DNA from: Variovorax paradoxus
Lineage (GTDB): Bacteria > Pseudomonadota > Gammaproteobacteria > Burkholderiales > Burkholderiaceae_C
Length of the DNA: 64,000 nucleotides
Reading direction: 5' to 3'
Assembly (NCBI RefSeq): GCF_022009635.1
Contig: NZ_CP091716.1
Location: forward strand, 2,185,001 to 2,249,000
Shown here piece by piece: positions 1-9,500 of this stretch (within the stretch, counting starts at the first letter, position 1; every line of letters starts with the position of its first letter). Position numbers and translations under genes: made by a program. The notes beneath the pieces were generated by a model. That model did not search any database. It was not told the origin of the DNA and saw only the letters and a list, made by a program, of their open reading frames with translations.

Positions 1-159
1 GCGGCGCGCCAGCATCTGCTGGGTGGTGGGCACTTCTTCCTCGAAGGAGCACAGGTCGTGCAGCACGTAATGGCTGTAGATGGCCTGCACGGCGGCCATG
101 TGATGGGGCTCGGCGTCGATGACCGTGACGGCGGTGGATGCAATGGATGGCGATGACAT
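1..159 (-). CDS. GNAT-family N-acetyltransferase, N-terminal fragment
   Basis: Only the first 53 codons are in the window; the gene runs off the left edge. The start is the ATG whose complement lies at 157-159. The fragment reads MSSPSIASTAVTVIDAEPHH followed by an AAVQAIYSHYV segment and SFEEEVPT. An alternating AIY-H-V then SFEEE pattern near residues 24-42 is typical of the phosphinothricin acetyltransferase branch of GNAT enzymes, which acetylate small amines using acetyl-CoA. The acetyl-CoA binding loop is outside the window, so activity and substrate cannot be judged. It is transcribed away from the LysR gene at 208, the usual arrangement for a regulator and its target, but that link is inference. 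Confidence 0.6.
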   Translation of the reverse strand, partial: MSSPSIASTAVTVIDAEPHHMAAVQAIYSHYVLHDLCSFEEEVPTTQQMLARR

Positions 160-178
160 GGCCCGATCTTGACGAGCC

Positions 179-190
179 CTCATCGATAAG
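179..190. promoter_or_regulatory. Possible LysR operator between divergent genes
   Basis: The 48-bp gap between the acetyltransferase start and the LysR start contains CTCATCGATAAG, a 12-bp palindrome with one mismatched pair around ATCGAT. A dyad between a LysR gene and a divergent gene is where such regulators usually bind. No clear -35/-10 pair was found, and the dyad could be chance. Confidence 0.25.
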
Positions 191-207
191 TGAAGCTTGG
201 GTGAGCT

Positions 208-1131
208 ATGCAAGGCATAAGAAATACTTTGGAAAAAACGCTCAACCTCGACCAGCTTCGCTCCTTCGCGCTGGTGATCGAAACCGGCAGCTTCTCCGCC
301 GCGGCCGACCGGCTCGGCATCTCGCAGCCGGCCGTGAGCCTGCAGGTGCGCCAGCTCGAACGCCGGCTGTCAGTGCGGCTGATCGAGCGCGTCGGCAAGC
401 GCGCCAAGGCCACGCCGGCGGGCATGGAGCTGCTGCGGCATGCGCAGCACATCGCAACCGCCGTGGACAACGCTGTCGATGCGCTGGCCGATCACGCCAG
501 CGGCGTCACCGGCCGCGTGCGGCTGGGCACGGGCGCGACGGCCTGCCTGCACTTCCTGCCGGCGGTGCTGCGCACGCTGCGCGAACAGTTCCCGGCGCTC
601 AGCGTGGTGGTGAGCACGGGCAACACCGAAGACCAGGCGCGCAAGGTCGAGGAAAACAGCCTCGACCTCGCGCTGGTCACGCTGCCCGTGGCGGGCCGCG
701 CGCTGGAGGCGATGCCGGTGCTGGAGGACGAGTTCGTCGCCATCGGTCGCGCGGATGTCGCGCCGCTGAAGGCGCGCGTGACGCCGGCCGACCTGGGCGC
801 GCTGCCATTGGTGCTGTTCGAGCCCGCGGCCAACACGCGCAAGCTGGTCGACCGCTGGTTTGCCGCCGGAGGGCTGCAGCCGCAGCCCGTGATGGAGCTG
901 GGCAGCGTCGAGGCGATGAAGGAAATGGTGGCGGCGGGGCTGGGCCATGCCATCGTGCCGGGCATGTCGATGACGGGGCGCGGCGCCCACCCCGACCTGA
1001 AGACCAGCCGGCTGAACCCCCGCATGCACCGCACGCTGGCCGTCGTGCTGCGGCGGGACAAGCCCGTGAACAAGGCCCTGCGCGTGGTGCTCGATGCCAT
1101 CGTGGCGGCCGGCAAGCCCGGCCGCCGCTAG
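208..1131 (+). CDS. LysR-family transcriptional regulator
   Basis: 307 aa, the normal size for the family. Residues about 13-72 form the winged helix-turn-helix (LDQLRSFALVIETGSFSAAA, then ISQPAVSLQVRQLERRL). Residues about 98-300 are the periplasmic-binding-protein-like effector domain, opening with GRVRLGTGATA. The first 12 residues precede the conserved LDQLRSF, so the true start could be slightly downstream, but no better ribosome site is visible. It is divergent from the acetyltransferase at 1-159 and convergent with the MFS gene that ends 16 bp after it. The effector and targets are unknown. Confidence 0.9.
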   Translation: MQGIRNTLEKTLNLDQLRSFALVIETGSFSAAADRLGISQPAVSLQVRQLERRLSVRLIERVGKRAKATPAGMELLRHAQHIATAVDNAVDALADHASGVTGRVRLGTGATACLHFLPAVLRTLREQFPALSVVVSTGNTEDQARKVEENSLDLALVTLPVAGRALEAMPVLEDEFVAIGRADVAPLKARVTPADLGALPLVLFEPAANTRKLVDRWFAAGGLQPQPVMELGSVEAMKEMVAAGLGHAIVPGMSMTGRGAHPDLKTSRLNPRMHRTLAVVLRRDKPVNKALRVVLDAIVAAGKPGRR

Positions 1132-1147
1132 AGCAGAAGAGAAGAAG

Positions 1148-2404
1148 TCATTCCGGAATCGCGGCCAGCGGCGCGCCGCCGCGCGCGCGGCCCAGCGTGC
1201 CGACGATCAGCGCCGCGATCAGCACCAGAGCGCCGCTGAGCACCATCGCGCTCGAGATGCCGTGGTTGTCGACCGTCACGCCGCCGATCAGCGCGCCGGA
1301 GGCAATCGCCACCTGGAAGCCGCTCACCAGCAGTGCCTGGCCGGCCTCGGGCGCGTCGGGCACGGCTTCCATCATCCAGCCGGTGAGCGCCACCGGGATC
1401 AGGCCGAAGGCCACGCCCCAGATCACCACCACCACCGCGCCCGGCACGAAGCCGGTGCCGATCACGGTGGACAGCAGCAGCGCCGTCGCGAGCATCAGCG
1501 CCGCCAGCAGGGTGGTGGCGCGCACGCTGCGGGCCACCAGGCTGCCGCCGAGGAAGGTGCCGATGAAGCCCACCGCGCCATACACCAGCAGCAGCGTCGA
1601 CACCGAGTTGGGCGCCAGGCCGAACACCTGCTGCAGCAGCGGCTTCAGGTAGGTGTAGGCCGCGAAGTGGCCGGCAATGAAGAACAGCACCGCGAGCAGC
1701 CCGACCTGCGCCATGCGGCGCGTGAGCGGCGTGAGCAGGTCGCGCGCGCCGATGGCGCGCACCGGCGGAATCGCGGGCAGCAGCCACAGCTGCACCAGCA
1801 GCACCACGGTGGCGAGCGCGCCCGTCACCGCGAACGAGGCGCGCCAGCCGAACAGCGTGCCGAGGAACGACCCCGCCGGCACCCCGAGCACGGTGGCGGC
1901 CGACACGCCCGCCAGCACGTAAGACATGGCACGGGCCTGCGCCGCATGCGGCACCAGCTGCGTGGCGGCTGCGGGTGCAAAGGTCCAGAAGCCGCCCACG
2001 CACAGGCCGAGCAGCAGGCGGGCGACCAGCATGGTGGCGAAGTTGGGCGCGAACGCGGCCAGCAGGTTCGACGCGATGAGCAAGGTGGTGAGCGCGATCA
2101 GCACGGTGCGCCGGTCGAGCTTGCCCGAGGCGACGATCAGCGCCGGTCCGGCGAAGGCGGCCAGCACGCCGGGCATCGTGACCATCAGGCCGGCCGTGCC
2201 GTCCGATACGTTGAGGCCGCGCGCGATGTCTGTCAGCAGGCCGATGGGCATGAACTCCGTCGAGACCATCGCGAAAGTACCGACCGCGATGGAGCCGACC
2301 GCGAGCCATGCGGAGCGGGTGGCCGCCGCTGCTGGAGCCGCCGAAGCCGCGGGCACGGCGCCCACGTCGTCGATGCACGGGTTGCTGCTGGGTGAATTCA
2401 TCAT
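1148..2404 (-). CDS. MFS transporter, DHA1 (sugar or drug efflux) type
   Basis: 418 aa with about 12 hydrophobic segments. The first helix carries the STEFMPIGLL pattern seen in the AraJ/NepI/SotB exporters, which move sugars, nucleosides or drugs out of the cell by proton antiport. A loop 2-3 motif (GKLDRRTVL) matches the MFS motif A position. I chose the ATG at 2404 (protein start MMNSPSSNPC), because the longer open frame adds a polar Arg-rich stretch unlike any exporter. A weak AGGAC ribosome site lies about 9 nt upstream. The roughly 30-residue Ala-rich segment before helix 1 is longer than usual. It converges with the LysR gene and has no obvious operon partner. The substrate is not predictable. 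Confidence 0.85.
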   Translation of the reverse strand: MMNSPSSNPCIDDVGAVPAASAAPAAAATRSAWLAVGSIAVGTFAMVSTEFMPIGLLTDIARGLNVSDGTAGLMVTMPGVLAAFAGPALIVASGKLDRRTVLIALTTLLIASNLLAAFAPNFATMLVARLLLGLCVGGFWTFAPAAATQLVPHAAQARAMSYVLAGVSAATVLGVPAGSFLGTLFGWRASFAVTGALATVVLLVQLWLLPAIPPVRAIGARDLLTPLTRRMAQVGLLAVLFFIAGHFAAYTYLKPLLQQVFGLAPNSVSTLLLVYGAVGFIGTFLGGSLVARSVRATTLLAALMLATALLLSTVIGTGFVPGAVVVVIWGVAFGLIPVALTGWMMEAVPDAPEAGQALLVSGFQVAIASGALIGGVTVDNHGISSAMVLSGALVLIAALIVGTLGRARGGAPLAAIPE

Positions 2405-2572
2405 GGATGCTGTCCTGGAGAAGCACCGGCGACGCACGCGCCAATGCTGTTGAGAGGGCATTGGAGTGTGCGAGGCGTCGCCTTCGCGACAAAGGGGCCG
2501 GCCAGCAGTAGTCAGTTTCCCTGCGGCGAACAATCGGCACTTTTGGCGGCTATCGCCACCCGGTTGCAGGCG

Positions 2573-3118
2573 CTAGGAGTACGCCTGCAGCACCCGGCCG
2601 TCGGCAATGAACGAATCGCCGATCAGCACGCGGAAGACAGTGCCTTCGGGAAAGCGCGGCCGTGCCAGGGCCGGCGAGAGAAATTCGACCGGCAGCGCGG
2701 CGGGCAACCCGCGCTCCAGGGCGTCGCCGGGCGGCACCACCCAGCGCGCCGAAAACCCTTCCTTGTCGAGCACCAGCGCGCAGCGGTATTCGCCCGGCGC
2801 CACCGGCACGTCCTGCGACGGAATGGCCGGCTTGCGGAAGGTGAGCTCGACCAGCGCATGCGGCGTGAAAGCGCCCAGCGTGTCGAAGCTCGGCGGCACG
2901 TCGGCCACCGGCCTGGGCGCACGGCGCGGCCGCTTGCTGATAAGCCACGCGATGACGTTGCCGATGATCGGCACCCACAGCACCATCAGCAGCGTGGCGA
3001 TGTCGCGCGTGGTCGTGCCGGGCGCCGCGTAGTGCCGCACCACCGCGCCGCCGACGGCCACGCACAGCAGGATGGCGACGATGAGCTTGCGGCGGAACTG
3101 GATCTTGGTGGTGCTCAT
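2573..3118 (-). CDS. Small membrane protein, function unknown
   Basis: 181 aa. The N-terminus MSTTKIQFRRK is positively charged and is followed by two hydrophobic segments, about residues 12-27 (LIVAILLCVAVGGAVV) and 37-57 (DIATLLMVLWVPIIGNVIAWLI). A soluble C-terminal domain of about 110 residues follows (ALVELTFRKPAIPSQDVPV, later FPEGTVFRVLIGDSFIADGR). I do not recognise the family; the C-terminal part looks beta-rich. Its ATG overlaps the stop codon of the upstream GFA gene (ATGA), so the two are probably co-translated. Whether the partner acts with it is unknown. Confidence 0.7.
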   Translation of the reverse strand: MSTTKIQFRRKLIVAILLCVAVGGAVVRHYAAPGTTTRDIATLLMVLWVPIIGNVIAWLISKRPRRAPRPVADVPPSFDTLGAFTPHALVELTFRKPAIPSQDVPVAPGEYRCALVLDKEGFSARWVVPPGDALERGLPAALPVEFLSPALARPRFPEGTVFRVLIGDSFIADGRVLQAYS

Positions 3119-3516
3119 GCCTTGGGCGGTGCCGCTTCCGGGAACGATGGAATGGCGGCGGTGTGGTCGAGCCACGGTTGCTCGTGCGAGGTCCAGATGT
3201 GCATCGACGGCCGCTCGCCCGGGTCGTCGTCGAGCGACCCCAGGCGCAATATCACCTGCGGCTGCGCCACCCATTCGGCGATCAGCTGCGTGCCGCAGCG
3301 GGTGCAGAAGTGGCGCAGCTTGCCCGGCGTCGATTCGAAGGCGCCGATCGCTTCCTCGCCCGCGGTCCAGCGGAAGTCGCCGCGGTCGACGCGCGCGGTG
3401 GTGGTGAAGGCCGCGCTGTGCGCCTTGCGGCAGGTCTGGCAATGGCAGTGGACGATGGGGCCGGCAAGGCGCGTGGCCTCGTACCGGACGGTGCCGCAGA
3501 GGCAGGAGCCCTTCAT
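3115..3516 (-). CDS. GFA-fold zinc protein (Mss4-like, glutathione-dependent formaldehyde-activating family)
   Basis: 133 aa. The zinc ligands of the family are all present: C5 and C7 (SCLCG), C24, C26 and C29 (CHCQTC), C71 and C74 (CTRC). The start at 3516 gives MKGSCLCGTVRYE, the usual family N-terminus, with an AAGGA ribosome site 6-7 nt upstream; the longer frame adds an unrelated leader. Members of this fold include S-hydroxymethylglutathione synthase and many uncharacterised proteins, so formaldehyde chemistry should not be assumed here: no formaldehyde dehydrogenase is nearby. Its stop overlaps the start of the downstream membrane protein. Confidence 0.85.
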   Translation of the reverse strand: MKGSCLCGTVRYEATRLAGPIVHCHCQTCRKAHSAAFTTTARVDRGDFRWTAGEEAIGAFESTPGKLRHFCTRCGTQLIAEWVAQPQVILRLGSLDDDPGERPSMHIWTSHEQPWLDHTAAIPSFPEAAPPKA

Positions 3517-3580
3517 GGCTTTTCCTTTATCGGTCGCAGGATGGGAGTGGGGTTGCGAGTCTAGGCCAGCGCGGGGCCCG

Positions 3581-6500
3581 TCACGCGACCCGCAGCACCG
3601 CACCGGCCGGCAGCGCCTGCCAGTCGATCCATTCGCCCGCCGCCAGATGCTGCGTGGGCGCGGCGGCGCCCGGCAACTCGCCCCATTGCAGCGTGAGCGT
3701 GCGTGCCCCGAGTCGCAGTGCGATCTCGAAGCCCGGCCAGTGCGCCGGCACGTGCGGCGCGAGCGAAAGCCGGCTGCCCTTCACGCTCAGGCCCAGCAGC
3801 GTCTCGACCGCCGCGCGGTGCAGCCATGCGGCCGAGCCGGTGTACCAGCTCCAGCCGCCACGGCCGATGTACGGCGCGGCGCCGTAGATGTCGCCCGCCA
3901 TCACGTAGGGCTCCAGTTCGTAGACCGGTCCGCGCTCGGGATGCTGCGCGCGGTGGGCCGGGCTCAGGCCTTCGAAGCTCTGCCACGCTGCCTCGTGGTC
4001 GCCCTGCAGCGCCTGCGCCATCAGCGCCCATACCGCGCCGTGCGAATACTGGCCGCCGTTCTCGCGCACGCCCGGCGGGTAGGCCTGGATGTAGCCGGGG
4101 TTGTTGGTCGAATTGGCGAAGGGCGGCGCCAGCAGCCGCAGCAGGCCGGCCGGTTCGTCGTGCAGCAGCTTCTTCACCGACGCCATCGCCGGACCGGTGT
4201 GGGCTGCGTCCGAGGCGCCCGAGAGCACCGACCACGCCTGCGCGATCAGGTCGATGCGGCATTCGTCGTTGGCCGACGAGCCCAGCGGCGCGCCGTTGTC
4301 GAAGAACGCGCGGCGAAACCATGCGCCGTCCCAGCCCGCGGCATGCAGCGCGGCGATCCAGCCGGTGCGCGCCGCGGTCCAGCGCGCGGCGCGCTCGTGC
4401 TCGCCGCGGGCCTGGGCGATGGGCGCGAACTGCTCGACCACGCGGCACAGGAACCACGCGAGCCACACCGATTCGCCGCGCCCCTCGTTGCCCACGCGGT
4501 TCATGCCGTCGTTCCAGTCGCCGGTGCCCATCAGCGGCAGGCCGTGCATGCCGGTCTTCAGGCTGCGGTCGATGGCGCGCGCGCCGTGCTCGAACACGGT
4601 CGCGGTCTGGCCGCTGCGCTGCGGGGCGTAGTAGGCGTCTTCGGCGCCGTCGGGAATGGCGGGGCCTTCGATGAAGCCGGCCGTCCGGTCGAGCAGCGAA
4701 GCATCGCCCGTCACTTCGACATAGTGCGCCGATGCATAGGGCAGCCACAGCAGGTCGTCGGAGAAATGCGTGCGCACGCCGGCGCCGCCGGGCATGTGCC
4801 ACCAGTGCTGCACGTCGCCTTCGGGGAACTGCCGCGCCGCGTTCAGCAGGATCTGCTCGCGCAGCCGCGCCGGATCGGTGAGGGCGAAGGCCATCGCGTC
4901 CTGCAGTTGGTCGCGGAAACCGAAGGCGCCGCCCGCCTGGTAGAAGCCCGCCTTGGACCAGAGCCGACAGGCCAGCGTCTGGTACACGAGCCAGCGGTTG
5001 ACCAGCGCGTCGAACAGCGGATCGGGCGTGCGCACCTGCAGGCGGCCGAGCAGCTCGTCCCAGAAGGCGTGCACCTGTGCCAGTGCCTCGGGCACGTCGC
5101 GCTGGCGCCAGCGGCGCGCGAGGCCGAGCGCGGCATCGGCGTTGTCGGCATGGCCCAGCACGAAGCTGAAGCTCGCCATCTCGCCCGCCGCCACCACGAA
5201 TTCGCCGCTGATGGCCGCGCATGCGTCGAGCCCGCTGCCCGCGCGCTGGGCCAGCGTGTCGGGCACTTCGACGATGCCGCGCCCGGCGAAGAACTCGCTG
5301 CGGTCGCAGGTCCATTGCGTGGCGCCCGGCAGGCCCGCGAGCAGCAGGAATGCCGCGCTGCCGCCGAAGCCCGCGCTCGACTCGCGCTGCTCGCCGAACA
5401 CGGCCGGCTGGTCCTCGGGCTTCCAGCAATGCACGGTGCGGCGCTCGCCGCGCGCCGCGCCCATCTGCCACTCGACCATCGCCAGCGCGCGCAGCCGGCG
5501 CTGGCCGGCGCCTTCGTTGCGCATGCGCACATGCACCAGCTTGACCGCGTCGTCGCGGTCCGCGAAGAAGGTGGTTTCGATCGCGAGCTCGCCCTGGCGG
5601 CACTCGAACACGGTATAGCCCTGGCCGTGCCGCACATGGTGCACGGCCTGGCCGGCGCTGCCGCCGGCGGGCGTGAGAGGCAGCATCTCGCGCGTTGCCA
5701 CATCCTGCAGCAGGTAGTGCTCGAAGGCCGGGTCCTGCACCGGGTCGTTCGACCACGGCGTGACCTGGTGCATGCGGCTGTTGCCGGCCCAGGTGAAGCC
5801 GGTGCCCCACTCGGACACCTGGAAGCCGAAGTTCGCGTTGGCAATGACATTGACCCAGGGGCGCGGCGTATGCCGGCCCGCGCCGACCTCGAAGTGGAAC
5901 TCGCCCGTTTCCGCGTCGAAGTCGCCCGTGGGCGCGCCGGTGGCTTGCGTCGCCGTGGCGTGCGACAGCAGCGGCACGCCGCGCGGCGCGGCCGCATCGT
6001 CGGTGCCCGGCGTCGTGTCGTTGCGTGCTTCGTGCAGCGCCGCCACCTGCACTTCGAGCGGGCGCCCCTCGGCGGTGAACACCACCCGCGCCAGGCTGGA
6101 GAGCGCGGCTTTTTCCGACGGCACCACGTCCTGGTCGCGCAGCAGGTAGAAGCCCGCGGTGTCGTTGCGCGGAAAGCTGTTCTGCGTCTGCTGCGTCACG
6201 CGCGAGCGCAGGGCCTCGATCTCTCGCTGCAGCGGCATGAGGTACGAGTTGGGCTCGCTGTTGAGCACCACCAGGTCGCAGGCCACGCCGCCGAAGCCCC
6301 ACCACGGCTGCGCGCGCAGCAGCGTGTTGATCAGGCCCATGCCGATCATCGAGTGGATGTGCACCAGCACGATGGGCTTGTCGCCCGAGATGCCGAAGCG
6401 CCAGATCTGCCGCAGGTCGATCAGCCCGCGGTCGCTCATGACGCGCGGCGTGGTGTAGGTGAGGATGGTCGTCAGGTCCTGCAGCGCCACGTTCTGCGCG

Positions 6501-9500
6501 GGCGCGATGCTCAGGTCGCGCAGCCGCACCTGCGCCAGCGTGGCGGCCATGCGGGTGGCGCGCTCCACGTGCATTGGCTGCATGTAGCGGTCGATGCCGG
6601 GCATCAGCGCCTCGATGCTCTCGCCGGCGGCGGTGGCGAAGCTCAGGCGCGCGGTGGCGCCCGGCGCGAGCGACAGGCGCACGCGCAGGCAGGCGATGGG
6701 GTCCAGGCCGTTCACCTGCTGGCCGTTGGGCGCGAGCGGCTGCGCGTCGAGCGCCGGGTCGGCCAGCGTGCGGTTGCGGCCGATGAAGGCGCGCCGGTCG
6801 GTCATGCAGTCGATGGACAGCACATGGGCGTCCGCCGAGGCCAGGAAATGCGCGGCGGCCGCCACCGCGTCGCCGTGCAGGCGCGGCTTGCGCGACATCA
6901 GCAGCGCGCGCCACGCGGGCTCCCAGCGCGACTCCACGAACAGGTTGGCGAAGGCCGGGTGCGCCTCGTCGGCCTTGGGGTTCGACAGCACCGGCTCGAA
7001 GTACGACAGCAGCTCGAGGGTGCGCGTCTGGTCGCCGCCGTTGTGCAGCGTGATGTTGCGCAGCTCGGTGTCGTCCTCCGGGCTGATGAGCACGGTGGTG
7101 CGTACCTGCAGGCCGGGGCCGGTGGCATCGAACTGCACCTGGTCGGCCAGGAAGCGCGCGCGGTAGCGCCAGCCTTCGCCGGGCGCGGGCAGGGCGGTGA
7201 GGGAGGTCAGCGCCTGCTGCCCTTCGTCGCGCACATAGAAGAAGGTGCCGTAGCTGTCGCGCAACGGGTCGTCACGCCAGCGCGTGACGTTGAACGCGTG
7301 CCAGCGGCTCACCCCGGCGCCGTTGGCGCGCAGTGCCACGGTGTAGCGGCCGTTCGACAGCAGGTGCGTGGGCTGGAAGCCCGGCGCCATCGGGTCGACC
7401 ACGCGGGGCTGGAACAGCGGCGCCAGCTCGGCCTGGCCGGGCTCGGGCGGCGTGCGCGGGTCGGCGCTGCCGATGATCTGGCGCGGCGTGCGCTCGTGCA
7501 GCAGCGACTCGTGCGCCTGCACCAGCGCGGCGCTGCCGAACCAGCGGCGCGGCGCATCGGCGCACAGCACATTGCACAGCGCCACCAGCGACATGCCCTG
7601 GTGGTGCGCCATGAAGTTGCGCACCACGGTGAAGTCCTGGCCCTCGGTCTGGCGCGAGGCGGTGAAGTCGACGGCGTCGTGAAAGCCGAACTCGCCGCGC
7701 GCGCCGAGCGATTCGAGCAGCTCCAGGTTGACCACCGCGGCCTCCGGCGTGAACGGCGCCGCCATGACGCTGGCATAGGGCGCCACCACGCGGTCTGCCG
7801 GCGGCGTGCGCCGCAGCGCGAGGCGCGGCACGCCGAAGGGCGAGTACTGGTAGGCCAGCGAATGGTCCTGCCCGAAATAGGCCGACTCCGAAACGCCCCA
7901 CGGCAGGCCTTGCGCGCGGCCGAAGGCCTGCTGCTCGGCCACGGCGGCGGCGTTGGCCACCTGCAGCAGGCCGTCTTCAGGCTCGGTCATCACCAGCGCG
8001 GGCATGACGTACTCGAACATCGAGCCCGACCACGACTTCAGGCTGGGCTGGAAGCCCACCAGCAGAAAGGGCCGGCCGAGCGCCATCCAGTGGCGGCGCG
8101 GCACGTCGCCCTTGGCGATCGCCAGGAAGCTCAGCAGCCGCGACTCCGAGGCCAGCAGGTCGTAGTAGCTGGCGTCGAGCACGTTCTCTTCCACGCGCAG
8201 GCCGATGTGGAACAGGTGGCGCTTGGCGTCGTAGAGGCCGCTGAAGTCCATGCCGTCGTGCAGGGCGTCGCAGCGCCGGGCCAGTGCCTCGAGCGCCGGC
8301 GCTTCTTGCGGATGGCCGCCTTCGGCCGCGAACGCGCGGCAGGCCTGAGCCACGGCCACGAGGTGGCCCGCGAAGTTGCCGCTGTCCACGCTGGACACAT
8401 AGTCGGGCGGCAGCGGGGCGAGTGTCTGCGTGTCGTACCAGTTGAAGAGGTGGCCGTCGTGCTTCTGTAGGCGGTCGACGGTGTCCAGCGTGGCCGTCAG
8501 GCGTGCCAGCAGCGCGGCGGTGTCGATCCAGCGGAACTCGCGCGCGCAGCAGGCGGCCAGCAGGTACATGCCGATGTTGGTCGGCGAAGTGCGGTGCGCA
8601 ATGGTGGGCTGCGGCTCCAGCTGCAGGTTGTCGGGCGGCAGATGGTTGTCTTCCGGGCCGACCACATGCTCGAAGAAGCGCCAGGTGTCGTGCGCAAGCT
8701 TGTCGAGGTAGCTGCGCCTTTCGGCGCTGAGCGGGTCGGCTGCCTTGGGCTCGACGCGGCTGCTCCACCAGGCCGCGACCGGCGCGAGCGCCCACAGCAG
8801 GAACAGCAGGGGCCCGAGCACCGGGTAGGCGCTCCAGTGCGCCGCCACCGCGAGCGCGAGGCACAGCACGCTGCTTGCGGCCGCATTGCGCAGGAACGGC
8901 GCCAGTTGCTGGCTCGCCTGTGCCTGGGCCTGCGCCGCCGTGGTCCATTCGAGCAAGTGCCGCCGGCTCACGACCAGCCGCCACGTCGCGCGGAACCAGG
9001 CGTCGAGCAGCAGGCGCGTCTGCGCCGCCAATTGCACGAACTGCCATGCGGCACCCGCCATCGAACGCAGCAGCTCGACCGCGCCCACGTCGAAGAAGTG
9101 CCGCAGCTCGATGGCGCGGCGCGTGGGCACCAGCCCGGCCAGCGCGCCGAGCAGCGGGCCTAGCGTGAGCGCCGAGGCCACCGCGGCCAGCGCCCAGCCC
9201 AGCGGCATGGCCTGCGTGAAGATGACCAGCGCCAGCAGCGCGAAGGAGGCGGGCACGACCAGCGAGCGGCGCAGGTTGTCGCCCATCTTCCACAGGCCCA
9301 GCGCGTCGATGCCGAAGCGGCGCGCGCGCCACATCAGCGGCAGCAGTTGCCAGTCGCCGCGCACCCAGCGGTGCACGCGCGATGCCGCAACGCCGGCATG
9401 GTGCGGATGGTCCTCGACAAGCACCACGTCGCTCACCATCGCGCAGCGCGCGACCGTGCCTTCGAGCAGGTCGTGGCTGAGCACCGCGCCGTCGGGCAGG

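Noticed and set aside
2444..8470. A 2,008-codon open frame on the plus strand
   Set aside because: It runs opposite the small membrane protein, the GFA protein and the glucan synthase. Its product is Arg/His/Gln/Ala-rich, as expected of a complement frame, and no ribosome site precedes it.
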